Source: Saccharofermentans sp.
GTDB lineage: Bacteria; Bacillota; Clostridia; Saccharofermentanales; Saccharofermentanaceae
Assembly (NCBI GenBank): GCA_016292215.1
Contig: JAEFBB010000001.1
Location: 62,001-126,000 of the forward strand
Reading direction: 5' to 3'
Length of the DNA stretch: 64,000 bases
The position numbers and the translations under genes are program-made. The notes beneath the pieces are model-generated. The model did not search any database and was not told where the DNA came from. It saw only the letters and a list, made by a program, of their open reading frames with translations. This document shows positions 1 through 7,856 of this stretch, one piece after another. Each line of letters starts with the position of its first letter. The first letter of the stretch is position 1.

Positions 1-432
1 GGTCTGCCGTTCGTGGGAAGATCAGGTCAGCTCCTGCAAAATCTCCTGGGAAGCTACGGCTTTACGAGCAACGACTACCACATCTGCAATATTGCCAAGT
101 GCCGTCCGCCCCAGAACAGGCGTCCTACTCCTGAAGAGATACATGCCTGCAAGCCGCTTCTTGCCGAGCAGTTTATGCTGGTAAGGCCTAAGGTGATCCT
201 TTTGTGCGGCTCTACTGCTTACGAGGGATTCTTCGGTACAAAGCCCGTCATGCATGACGTGAGGGGAGTCTTCATCGAGAAGAACGGCTATTACATCATG
301 ACCACATACCATCCCGCTTATGCCCTCCGCAATCCGGCCAACAAGATGCCGATCTATGAGGATATGGGCAAAGTCAGACAGAAACTGACCGAGATCGGAG
401 CCATGCCGCCCCTGGAGGCCGTGACGGAATAA
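1..432 (+). CDS. Uracil-DNA glycosylase, family 4/5 type (3' part only)
   Basis: The gene enters the window already open; frame 1 reads from base 1 to the TAA at 430-432. The first residues, GLPFVGRSGQLL, match the conserved segment just after the catalytic GExPG motif of family 4/5 uracil-DNA glycosylases. The middle part, with NIAKCRPP and then a C-terminal HP-containing segment (TTYHPAYALR), also fits that family. These enzymes remove uracil from DNA in base-excision repair and usually carry a 4Fe-4S cluster; the cysteine in NIAKC and a second cysteine (HACKPL) are the likely visible cluster ligands. About 50-60 N-terminal residues lie outside the window, so the catalytic motif itself cannot be checked. 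The next gene on the strand is a tRNA with its own promoter. Confidence 0.85.
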   Translation, partial: GLPFVGRSGQLLQNLLGSYGFTSNDYHICNIAKCRPPQNRRPTPEEIHACKPLLAEQFMLVRPKVILLCGSTAYEGFFGTKPVMHDVRGVFIEKNGYYIMTTYHPAYALRNPANKMPIYEDMGKVRQKLTEIGAMPPLEAVTE

Positions 433-469
433 GACTTTTTGGGCCTTCCAAAAAGAATTGCCAACTGTA

Positions 470-498
470 TTGATTTTCAGAAATGGCTTTGCTATAAT
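470..498 (+). promoter_or_regulatory. Promoter of tRNA-Gln
   Basis: TTGATT at 470-475 and a perfect TATAAT at 493-498 are separated by 17 bases. They lie 20 bases upstream of the tRNA 5' end, the usual arrangement for a single tRNA transcription unit. Confidence 0.75.
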
Positions 499-518
499 TC
501 CTGAGTTGTAAAAAGCAT

Positions 519-592
519 TGCCGAATTGTGTAACGGTAGCACACCGGTCTCTGACACCGTTTGTCAAGGTTCGAATCCTTGTTCGGCAGCCA
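519..592 (+). tRNA. tRNA-Gln (anticodon CTG)
   Basis: The 7-bp acceptor stem is TGCCGAA (519-525) with TTCGGCA (582-588), followed by G and an encoded CCA (590-592). The D arm has GTG/CAC, the T arm CAAGG/CCTTG around TTCGAAT. The anticodon loop is CTCTGAC with anticodon CTG at 551-553, reading the glutamine codon CAG. The outermost anticodon-stem pair appears to be C.T, a small irregularity. It is a lone tRNA with its own promoter and terminator. Confidence 0.93.
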
Positions 593-598
593 AAAGTA

Positions 599-637
599 AA
601 ACCGCAGATAGCTTGTTAAAGCGTTTGCGGTTTTTTT
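599..637 (+). terminator. Rho-independent terminator of tRNA-Gln
   Basis: AAACCGCA (599-606) pairs with TGCGGTTT (626-633) and runs into a seven-T tract. Confidence 0.8.
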
Positions 638-736
638 ATTCCCCGACAAGAAAAATTGATATTCACCGCACAAGACTCAGGCGGCTTATTATTTGTGGTA
701 TAAGTAATTATATTTTCTTCAAGGGGGTATATTTTT

Positions 737-967
737 ATGCCGCACGTAGTCATTAAATGTTTTAAGGGACGCACTGAGGAAGTGAAGCAGAAGTGCGTTG
801 ATAAGGTCGCTCAGGATGTAGCTGAGCTGATGGGGTGCGACCTTTCTTCTGTATCGGTATCCGTAAAAGAATTCGACAAGGAAGAATGGAAGCCTCAGGT
901 ATGGGATAAAGAGATTGCGCCTGAGATGGATTCGCTTTACAAGAAACCCGGATATACATGTGATTAA
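737..967 (+). CDS. 4-oxalocrotonate tautomerase family protein
   Basis: This 76-residue protein begins MPHVVIKCF. In the family the initiator Met is removed and the exposed Pro-1 acts as catalytic base in keto-enol tautomerisation or related dehalogenation. Length, N-terminal Pro and a central basic/charged helix fit the 4-OT superfamily, which forms hexamers of about 60-80-residue subunits in the cytoplasm. An AGGGGG ribosome-binding site lies about nine bases upstream. There is no pathway neighbour, so the natural substrate cannot be told; many stand-alone copies are of unknown role. Confidence 0.8.
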   Translation: MPHVVIKCFKGRTEEVKQKCVDKVAQDVAELMGCDLSSVSVSVKEFDKEEWKPQVWDKEIAPEMDSLYKKPGYTCD

Positions 968-1011
968 TAATACTTTTATGTACCTATTTGGTAGGATTTG
1001 ATTTTTCGTGA

Positions 1012-1033
1012 TGTTATAATCCTTAACGGTTAA
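1012..1033 (+). promoter_or_regulatory. Extended -10 promoter and palindrome upstream of GH9
   Basis: TGT-TATAAT (1012-1020) is an extended -10. The 11-bp palindrome TTAAC-G-GTTAA at 1023-1033 covers the expected start site at about 1027 and could be a repressor operator. No clear -35 is present. Confidence 0.5.
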
Positions 1034-1058
1034 CAAATCCTTTAGGGGGAGGTTAGTT

Positions 1059-3287
1059 ATGAAGAAAAAGATCGTGAGTATGGTCCTGGCATGTTCCATG
1101 ATCATCGGTGTGGCTTCCTGCAAGAAGGCTGACACGACGGAAGTCTCTGATTCTTCGGAATCATCTGAGATCACAGAGACCACAAAAGATCCGAATTCCA
1201 TCGTTGGCGAAAACCTGATGAAGAACGGTGATTTCTCTGATCCTGAGCTTTTATGGGGCACTTTTTTCGAGGGCGGAAGCGGTGAGCTTTTCATTAACGA
1301 CAAGCAGGAGCTTCAGTTCGACGCACAGAAGCTCGGCAGCGTTAACTGGGCAAACCAGGTCAATTATGACGGCTTCAGACTCTATCAGTCCTGCGTTTAT
1401 GAGATGCAGTTTGACGCATATGCGACCGTTGAGCGCGATGTCGAATACAGGATCCAGATCAACGGAAGCGACTATCATCCTTATAATATCGAGACTATCC
1501 ATCTGACGACTGAAGTACAGCATTTCGACTTCGTCTTCACGATGGAAGAAGAGACCGATCCGGCTCCCCGTCTTTGCTTAAATATGGGCTTCTTTGACGG
1601 ATATGAGGATATGGGCCCTCATTCTCTTATGTTCGATAACTTTGATCTGCAGTGCATCGACGATTCTGCTTATCTTGCAAGCAGCGGAAACGACACACCT
1701 ATGATCAACCTTAACCAGATCGGCTATTTCCCTGAAGCAGAGAAGGTAGCTGTCCTTAACGGCGATGCAATCGTTGATAAGGCTGCTGTTGTTGACGCGA
1801 AAACAGGAAGCACAGTATTCGAGGGCAATGTCGGTGCTGCATCACATAACGCTTCAACTGACAGAGACGAAGCAAGATTTGATTTCTCAAGCTTCACGAC
1901 TCCGGGTACTTATAAGATCGTAGCTAACGGCATTGAGTCGTACGAGTTTGCGATCGGCGAAGATATTTACGACGAAGCATTCAAGGCTACACTCCGCATG
2001 TTCTATTTGCAGAGATGCGGCACAGAGCTTACTGAGGAGTATGCGGGTGTTCACTCTCATCCCGAGTGCCACACAGGCATGGGCAAGATCTACGGTACGG
2101 ATACCCTTATCGATGTATCAGGCGGCTGGCATGATGCAGGTGACTACGGAAGATATGTAGTACCTGGCGCAAAGGCAGCAGCTGACTTGATGCTCGCTTA
2201 CACGCTCTATCCCGATGCATTTGATGACAGCGTCGGAATCCCCGAGTCAAATAACGGCATCCCCGATGTCCTTGATGAAGTTAAGTACGAGCTCGACTGG
2301 CTCTTTAAGATGCAGGCTTCCGACGGCGGCGTTTACCACAAGGTAACCTGCGTTGATTTCCCGGGCTTTGTTATGCCTGAGGAAGAGCAGAACCAGCTCT
2401 TCGTTACCAAGCCGTCCACCACGGCTACAGCTGACTTTGCAGCAGTCATGTCTATGGCATCTTATGTTTATGAGACCATCGATGCTGATTTTGCCGACAG
2501 ATGCCTTGCTGCAGCAGTAAAGGCTGCCGAGTATCTTGATGAACATCCTGACTGCGAAGGCGCTAAGAACCCGATGGGCATCAAGACAGGTGAATATCCT
2601 GACGATAACGATATCGATGAGAGACTCTGGGCTTATGCCGAGCTCTTCAAGGCAACAGGCAATTCCATCTACGATGACAAATTCTGTGAGCTTTTGGGCT
2701 CCGGAATCCCCTGCGCTGCAGATCTCGGATGGCAGGGCGTAGGCGCATATGCAGGCTATGCTTATCTGTCTTCCGCTCCTACGGGCAAGGACTATGATAA
2801 AGTCCTCACAAGCTTTACGAGCGGTATCGATACAGTTAAGAACGCAGCTGCAGCAGACGCTTATAATTCATCGCTTACCACATATCCTTGGGGCAGCAAC
2901 ATGACCATTGCCAACAACGCTATGTACCTGCTTCTCTACGATAATCTCAAGGGCGGCAAGGACGGTGACGCGGTAGCAAGAGAACAGCTCAACTACCTGC
3001 TCGGCACCAACGGCACTGGCTTCTGCTTCATCTCAGGATTCGGTACGGTATCTCCTGAAAGACCTCACCACAGACCTTCACAGGCAACAGGCGTACCTGT
3101 TCCCGGCATGGTCGCAGGCGGTCCTGACGAGAGCCTCGAAGATCCGTACGCAGAGAATGTACTTACAGGTACTGCTCCCGCGCTCTGCTATGCAGACAGC
3201 GACCAGGCTTACTCATTGAACGAGATAACTATCTACTGGAACTCTCCTGTAGTATTCGTTTTCGCGTATGTTGAGGCAAACAGCTGA
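1059..3287 (+). CDS. Lipoprotein GH9 cellulase with CBM4-like domain
   Basis: A secreted, lipid-anchored beta-1,4-glucanase of 742 residues. Residues 1-21 form a lipoprotein signal ending in the lipobox VASC. An acidic Ser/Thr linker is followed by a CBM4/CBM-like beta-sandwich (about 50-200, starting NLMKNGDFS), an Ig-like CelD_N domain (about 215-300, starting INLNQIGYFP), and the GH9 (alpha/alpha)6 domain (about 305-740). The catalytic-base motif WHDAGD gives Asp359 and Asp362; the C-terminal proton donor is Glu722 in SLNEI. The HHRPS motif of the active-site cleft is also present. The CBM4-Ig-GH9 order is that of CbhA/CelK exo-acting enzymes. No dockerin is visible, so it is a cell-surface enzyme and not a cellulosome subunit. 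A GGGGAGG ribosome site precedes the ATG. The gene stands alone between a promoter and a terminator. Confidence 0.9.
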   Translation: MKKKIVSMVLACSMIIGVASCKKADTTEVSDSSESSEITETTKDPNSIVGENLMKNGDFSDPELLWGTFFEGGSGELFINDKQELQFDAQKLGSVNWANQVNYDGFRLYQSCVYEMQFDAYATVERDVEYRIQINGSDYHPYNIETIHLTTEVQHFDFVFTMEEETDPAPRLCLNMGFFDGYEDMGPHSLMFDNFDLQCIDDSAYLASSGNDTPMINLNQIGYFPEAEKVAVLNGDAIVDKAAVVDAKTGSTVFEGNVGAASHNASTDRDEARFDFSSFTTPGTYKIVANGIESYEFAIGEDIYDEAFKATLRMFYLQRCGTELTEEYAGVHSHPECHTGMGKIYGTDTLIDVSGGWHDAGDYGRYVVPGAKAAADLMLAYTLYPDAFDDSVGIPESNNGIPDVLDEVKYELDWLFKMQASDGGVYHKVTCVDFPGFVMPEEEQNQLFVTKPSTTATADFAAVMSMASYVYETIDADFADRCLAAAVKAAEYLDEHPDCEGAKNPMGIKTGEYPDDNDIDERLWAYAELFKATGNSIYDDKFCELLGSGIPCAADLGWQGVGAYAGYAYLSSAPTGKDYDKVLTSFTSGIDTVKNAAAADAYNSSLTTYPWGSNMTIANNAMYLLLYDNLKGGKDGDAVAREQLNYLLGTNGTGFCFISGFGTVSPERPHHRPSQATGVPVPGMVAGGPDESLEDPYAENVLTGTAPALCYADSDQAYSLNEITIYWNSPVVFVFAYVEANS

Positions 3288-3312
3288 TAGGAGCTGAAAA
3301 TACTTAAAACAA

Positions 3313-3360
3313 CAGGGTCTGTCAGGACGGCACAAGTCAGGACAGGCCCTGATTCTTTTA
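3313..3360 (+). terminator. Terminator after the GH9 gene
   Basis: CAGGGTCTGTC (3313-3323) pairs with GACAGGCCCTG (3341-3351) with one G-T wobble, followed by a T-rich run. Confidence 0.75.
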
Positions 3361-3400
3361 TGTTAGAATTAACGCATAGTGTTTCTTAAGGAGGCTGCTA

Positions 3401-4171
3401 ATGGATGCTTCATATTATGATCTGATCTTCAAGCGCAAGTCGTTCCACCGTTATGGTGAACCGGATGACAAGAAGATCACTGAAGAAGAGCTCGATGAGA
3501 TCCGCGGGATGTGGTTTAAGTTCACGCCTCTTTTCGAAAACATCAAGACAAAGATAAAGATAGTTCCGGGCAATCAGACGAGCTGCAACAGAGGTGAAGA
3601 GTACTGCATGCTGATCTACAGCGAGAAGAAGCCCGGCTATCTTCAGAATATCGGTTATATCGGAGAACAGCTTGACCTGTGGCTTACTTCAAGAGGCATC
3701 GGTCCTTTGTGGTTCGGCGTCGGCAGGACCAAGGAAAGAAGATTTGAAGGCCTTGATTACGTCATCATGATGGCTATGCGCAAGATCGATGATGACTCCA
3801 AGTTCCGCACGCCGGGCGACCTTTCGGACTTCAAGCGCGTTACCGTTGAAGAGATCTGGGAAGGCCCTGTGATGGAAGGTATTACTGATGTTGTAAGACT
3901 TACTCCGAGTGCATGCAATATCCAGCCCTGGAGAGTCGTAAATAAGGAAGACGGCACGCTCGAAGTCTACCGCTACAGGCGTCCCGGCAAGCACGGCATC
4001 ATCCCGCCATTCAGGCTCGCATATTTTGGAAGCATTGATACGGGCATCTTCCTTCTGATGCTCGAATTGTGTCTTGAACATAAGGGCATCGCCTTTGAAC
4101 GCGTGCTGACGCCTGATGACGGCAACTTCCAAAGGCTTAATCTCAACGCTGTATATAAGCTCAAGAACTGA
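3401..4171 (+). CDS. Nitroreductase-fold protein (TM-nitroreductase type)
   Basis: A 256-residue protein resembling the putative TM nitroreductase family. The N terminus DLIFKRKSFHRYG is the R-K-S-x-R FMN-binding start typical of nitroreductases. A second half carries RLTPSACNIQPWRV, matching the usual SxxNxQPW motif that contacts FMN. The family is thought to be FMN-dependent NAD(P)H oxidoreductases. No strong membrane helix is visible despite the family name. An AAGGAGG site precedes the ATG by seven bases and a terminator isolates it from the gene before. Substrate is unknown. Confidence 0.75.
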   Translation: MDASYYDLIFKRKSFHRYGEPDDKKITEEELDEIRGMWFKFTPLFENIKTKIKIVPGNQTSCNRGEEYCMLIYSEKKPGYLQNIGYIGEQLDLWLTSRGIGPLWFGVGRTKERRFEGLDYVIMMAMRKIDDDSKFRTPGDLSDFKRVTVEEIWEGPVMEGITDVVRLTPSACNIQPWRVVNKEDGTLEVYRYRRPGKHGIIPPFRLAYFGSIDTGIFLLMLELCLEHKGIAFERVLTPDDGNFQRLNLNAVYKLKN

Positions 4172-4224
4172 AGTAAATATATAAGGGTTGGCTTTCGGGA
4201 ATTTCTGCAAACGAAAAACAGGTA

Positions 4225-4282
4225 TTGACACCCTGATACTACAAGTGTAGAATAACCGCATAAAGCAGTTCTACACTTGTAG
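4225..4282 (+). promoter_or_regulatory. Promoter with twin TACANNTGTA (BlaI/MecI/CopY-type) boxes
   Basis: TTGACA (4225-4230) and TAGAAT (4248-4253) are 17 bases apart. Box 1, TACAAGTGTA (4240-4249), overlaps the -10; box 2, TACACTTGTA (4272-4281), lies 32 bp further on, just after the expected start site. Each sits in a CTACA...TGTAG palindrome. TACANNTGTA is the core recognised by the BlaI/MecI/CopY repressor family. No such repressor gene is present in the window. Confidence 0.65.
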
Positions 4283-4327
4283 AATGCGCGAATAAAAAGA
4301 AGTATAGCTCTTATGGAGGGAAATAAT

Positions 4328-5197
4328 ATGAAACCCGTTGATAAAGGGACGATTAAGTCAAAGAATAAAGCCTTGATGCTTGCAGCCGTTCTTCTTTCCG
4401 GTACGGTTGCTGTCTCATCTACCGGCTGCAAGGGTGAGATAAAGGCAAGTGGAATATCGATCGACAGCCTTGAGATCAAGGCTTCAGGCGATGAAGATGT
4501 TAACGTTGATGTTAATGTTACTGAAGATGCCGGGACAAGTGAAGAAAGCACACCTTCACAAAAGGAGATGCCGGCACCGGACGAGATCGTATCTGTAATG
4601 AAAATGATGAGCGATGACCGTTTCAAAATACCGCACATCAATCTTGATACGGACGAGATCCGTCAGTTAAATGATCATATTGAAGAAGAAGCCGCAGATT
4701 TCATTGCGCCGGGCTTTGATGATTACTCCGGCTACAGGATCGACTTCGAAGTGTTCAATGGCCTGGAAGGAATATATTCCATCGCTATCGATTACAATTA
4801 TGACGGCTGGGCAGGCTATTATAAGACATACACATTCAGTGCAGACGGACATGTCTTAAGCACATCAGAGATCATAAGACTGGCAGGACTTTCCGAGAAT
4901 ACATTTTTCAGCGAGGTCAAAAAAGCGATCATGACCACAGCCGGGGAATTCGAATCGCAGGGTCAGAAGGCCATCGTAAACGGCGAGATCAATCCTGATT
5001 ATGAGCATGCCGAGCTTCTGGCTGAGAGCCTGTCTGAGAAATATATCAATCTTGACATGCCAATGATCATTGGAAATGACGGCAAGTTCTATGTCTGCAT
5101 GTGTATCATACCTTTTGCCGATCCCCATGATATGGATAACTTCTACAGTGTTCCGGGCGGAATCAAAACAGAAGTTAAAAAGGCCAGCTGGGATTAA
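4328..5197 (+). CDS. Lipoprotein with DUF3298-like C-terminal domain
   Basis: Start chosen at 4328 because GGAGGG at 4315-4320 lies seven bases upstream; the ATG at 4313 would overlap that site. The 289-residue product has a lipoprotein signal with lipobox STGC, an acidic low-complexity linker, and a C-terminal region (about 115-285) resembling DUF3298/RsiV-type extracellular domains (a beta-rich core with TYTFSADGHVLS). Such domains occur on anti-sigma factors and lone lipoproteins; no transmembrane anti-sigma part is present here. It sits behind a promoter with two BlaI-type boxes, so it is probably inducible, perhaps by cell-envelope stress. Function unknown. Confidence 0.65.
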   Translation: MKPVDKGTIKSKNKALMLAAVLLSGTVAVSSTGCKGEIKASGISIDSLEIKASGDEDVNVDVNVTEDAGTSEESTPSQKEMPAPDEIVSVMKMMSDDRFKIPHINLDTDEIRQLNDHIEEEAADFIAPGFDDYSGYRIDFEVFNGLEGIYSIAIDYNYDGWAGYYKTYTFSADGHVLSTSEIIRLAGLSENTFFSEVKKAIMTTAGEFESQGQKAIVNGEINPDYEHAELLAESLSEKYINLDMPMIIGNDGKFYVCMCIIPFADPHDMDNFYSVPGGIKTEVKKASWD

Positions 5198-5224
5198 ATT
5201 TGTTGATTTGATTTAACTTTGGGG

Positions 5225-5259
5225 CTGCCCTGCTCTATATGAGCGGGGCAGTCTTTTAT
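5225..5259 (+). terminator. Terminator
   Basis: CTGCCCTGCTC (5225-5235) pairs with GAGCGGGGCAG (5241-5251) with one wobble; the TCTTTTAT tail follows. Confidence 0.8.
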
Positions 5260-5333
5260 ATTTGTTTATTGCCCGGTAAAGCATTTTCCATTAATATAGA
5301 CACTGTTTTAGTATGTTTTTGGGATGGTAACAG

Positions 5334-6047
5334 ATGAGAAAGATCCTGGTTGTAAACGATGACGGCATCACGTCTGAAGGTCTTGTAAGACTGGCAAGGC
5401 TTGCCAAGAAATACGGCGAAGTATGGGTCATTGCTCCGGACAGACAATTCAGCGCAAAGTCACACTCGGCAACTTTCTGGGAGCCCGTTGACATATGGCC
5501 GGTGGACTTTCCTGTCGAAGACGTTCATGCATATGCCATCTCTGGCACGCCGTCTGACTGTTCCTGCCTCGGCATTAACGAGGTCATTCCCGGCGGCCCT
5601 GACAGGGTATTCTGCGGGATCAACCTGGGCTATAACATAGCTTCAGATATCCAGTATTCGGCAACGGTAGGCGCTGCTATGGAAGCTGCCAGCCACGGTG
5701 TTCACACTATTGCTTTTTCAGAGCACCATGATGCTCCTCACGATATAACCGATAAGTACATTGAAAGAATAGCAGATGAGCTTATCGATAAGCCATTGGG
5801 CAAAAATGAGATATGGAATGTTAATTTCCCCGGGTGCTCACTTGAGGAGTGCCGCGGCATCAAATACGACTGCATCGTTTCACAGGATGACTTCTATGCA
5901 GGCGGCTATAATGAAATTGCCAGAGACGGTGACAAGATCTCATATCAGGTCGATTTCTCGCGCAACTGGCAGGGCGAAGAAGGCACAGATCTGGGTGCTA
6001 TAACAGGCAATTACATATCTGTCGGCAAGGTAAAGAACTACAGCTGA
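5334..6047 (+). CDS. surE: 5'/3'-nucleotidase SurE
   Basis: The 237-residue protein hydrolyses nucleoside monophosphates and possibly short polyphosphate in the cytoplasm, as a metal-dependent phosphatase. It begins MRKILVVNDDG; NDDG (8-11) holds the metal-binding Asp pair. SAKSHSAT, ISGTPSDCSCLGI and the INLGYNIASDIQYSATVGAAMEA stretch are the family's other hallmarks; usual sequences have GTVGAAMEG, so this copy varies slightly at the end. Length is a little under the usual 250. It is followed one base later by a membrane protein gene, so the two are probably co-transcribed. Confidence 0.9.
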   Translation: MRKILVVNDDGITSEGLVRLARLAKKYGEVWVIAPDRQFSAKSHSATFWEPVDIWPVDFPVEDVHAYAISGTPSDCSCLGINEVIPGGPDRVFCGINLGYNIASDIQYSATVGAAMEAASHGVHTIAFSEHHDAPHDITDKYIERIADELIDKPLGKNEIWNVNFPGCSLEECRGIKYDCIVSQDDFYAGGYNEIARDGDKISYQVDFSRNWQGEEGTDLGAITGNYISVGKVKNYS

Positions 6048-6048
6048 T

Positions 6049-6903
6049 ATGAGTAAAGTAAGGGACAGCAAGGCGCTCGGTATCCTGATAATTACGGTTA
6101 TCTATATAGCCGCATCTTTTCTCGGTGTCTGGCTCTATTTTCTTCTGCCATTCCCATTCTGGCTCAATCTTCTTATCGCAGATGTAGTAGCAACGGTATT
6201 TGTTTTTTCCTTCAGCGTGGTCTTTAAAAATGCTTCTGTTTACGATCCTTACTGGAGCGTCCAGCCAATCGTGATACTCGTATGCTTTGCATGGCATTAT
6301 AAGCTGACATCTGCTTCCATACTGCTCCTTATCTCGATAATCTTCTGGGGCATCAGGCTCACGGGCAACTGGGCTTATGTTTTCGGAGGGTTAAATCATC
6401 AGGATTGGCGTTATACCAAGCTTAAAGAGGATAACGGCAAGCTCTATCCGCTTATTAATTTCGCGGGCATCCACATGGTGCCGACGCTTATCGTATATAT
6501 GTGCACGCTCCCGGCGGTTTATGTTGTGATCACGGAATTAGATGCCAATGCCGGAAGTTATATCGGAATGGCTGTCTGCATCGGGGCCGCCACGCTGCAG
6601 CTTGTTGCAGATACGCAAATGCATAAATACAGGGCAAGCGGCGAGCACGGCCTCATCCGCACAGGCCTTTGGAAATACGCAAGACACCCGAATTACTTAG
6701 GTGAGATATCGATGTGGTGGGGTGTCGCTATACAGGCGGTATCTGTTATGCCTGATCGCTGGTGGCTTATAGCGGGCGCCGTCGCGAATACGATACTGTT
6801 TTTTACCGTAAGCATTCCGATGGCTGACAAGAGACAGTCTAAAAAGCCCGGTTATGCCGAGTATAAAAAGTCTACGAGAAGTCTTTTGCCGATCCCTAAA
6901 TGA
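6049..6903 (+). CDS. DUF1295 integral membrane protein (5-alpha-reductase/ICMT-like)
   Basis: This 284-residue, multi-helix membrane protein belongs to DUF1295, related to steroid 5-alpha-reductases and isoprenylcysteine methyltransferases. The C-terminal signature is clear: GLIRTGLWKYARHPNYLGE followed by a tryptophan-rich helix and a final KKSTRSLLP. In this superfamily the RHPxYxGE segment binds the cofactor. The N-terminal half has four or five hydrophobic segments with YDPYWSVQP. The natural substrate is unknown. It starts one base after the surE stop, indicating translational coupling. Confidence 0.8.
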   Translation: MSKVRDSKALGILIITVIYIAASFLGVWLYFLLPFPFWLNLLIADVVATVFVFSFSVVFKNASVYDPYWSVQPIVILVCFAWHYKLTSASILLLISIIFWGIRLTGNWAYVFGGLNHQDWRYTKLKEDNGKLYPLINFAGIHMVPTLIVYMCTLPAVYVVITELDANAGSYIGMAVCIGAATLQLVADTQMHKYRASGEHGLIRTGLWKYARHPNYLGEISMWWGVAIQAVSVMPDRWWLIAGAVANTILFFTVSIPMADKRQSKKPGYAEYKKSTRSLLPIPK

Positions 6904-6909
6904 TGACCT

Positions 6910-7719
6910 TTACTGAAGCCAGATAAGACCGCTGTTAGGGCTCCTGAACTGTTCGAAAGGAGCTGAGAAAACAGTGTTGTCATCGGGGCTGTTGGTGATG
7001 GACCAGACGCTGTAAGCGATGGCTACTGCGTCGTTCCACGAACAGATGCTCCTTTGTCCGCCTACAAAGTATGTGCATTCATCGTAGTGGCGCTCGAAGT
7101 GGAACTGTACCAGGCCGTGCGCGGGATTGGAGTCGGCATCTTCAAAATAGGGCAGGGTGAAATCGTTTTTCAGGTATTCGAAAGAATACATGGATACCTG
7201 GCGCCTGTCGTTATCAGGGATATCTTCAATGTACTCACAGATGATGAATACCGATCTGTAATCGCCGAAGTCCTTTTGGAACCAGTTTGAGTGGCCTATC
7301 TTGGTCTGTTCCGGATCTTTCTCATTTGCTTCTATAAGATCGTCATAGGTATAAAGACCTTTTTCGAGCCAGCCGAGATCGGATGTCAGCTTGTAAAGCT
7401 CGAAAATATCTCCCTCAGAAGTGTGCGTGATGTAATCTTCCATGTTGACGTTCATGGTGATCTCCATCTCGTAATCACGGCCTTCATAGATCGTATAGGT
7501 ATATTCCTTTGAAAAATCAGGAGCCGGCCTGGTCTCTTCCGTAGTCTCGGTAGGAGCGGGAGCAGGCGTGGCAGTGGGGGTAGGGGTAGCAGTTACTGTG
7601 GGTTCGGGCGTGACTGTAGGTTCCGGCTCTTTCTTGCAGGAAGCCAAAGAACCACAAAAAGAAGAGACAAGCACAAGGCTGATCATCTTTTTTGCAAGTC
7701 CGGAACTCATGTTCTGCAT
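6910..7719 (-). CDS. Hypothetical lipoprotein with Pro/Thr linker
   Basis: A 269-residue secreted lipoprotein. The signal peptide ends in the lipobox LASC, followed by a repetitive Thr-Pro-Glu/Ala linker (about 32-65) that would lift the domain from the membrane. The rest is an acidic, aromatic-rich alpha/beta region with no motif I recognise. An AGAGGAGG site lies just upstream of the first ATG at 7719; the ATG three codons later is an alternative. It is convergent with the DUF1295 gene, with only six bases between them, and divergent from the CAAX protease gene. Function unknown. Confidence 0.6.
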   Translation of the reverse strand: MQNMSSGLAKKMISLVLVSSFCGSLASCKKEPEPTVTPEPTVTATPTPTATPAPAPTETTEETRPAPDFSKEYTYTIYEGRDYEMEITMNVNMEDYITHTSEGDIFELYKLTSDLGWLEKGLYTYDDLIEANEKDPEQTKIGHSNWFQKDFGDYRSVFIICEYIEDIPDNDRRQVSMYSFEYLKNDFTLPYFEDADSNPAHGLVQFHFERHYDECTYFVGGQRSICSWNDAVAIAYSVWSITNSPDDNTVFSAPFEQFRSPNSGLIWLQ

Positions 7720-7856
7720 CGTCCTCCTCTAAATATTTTCACGCCAATAATATCACGAATCCCCGGGTATGTTCATAACCCGATGAACGAATCGCCGGAA
7801 TAGGCCGCCTGATAATTATGGTAAAATAACAAAAACATATAAGGAGGATAGGGAAG

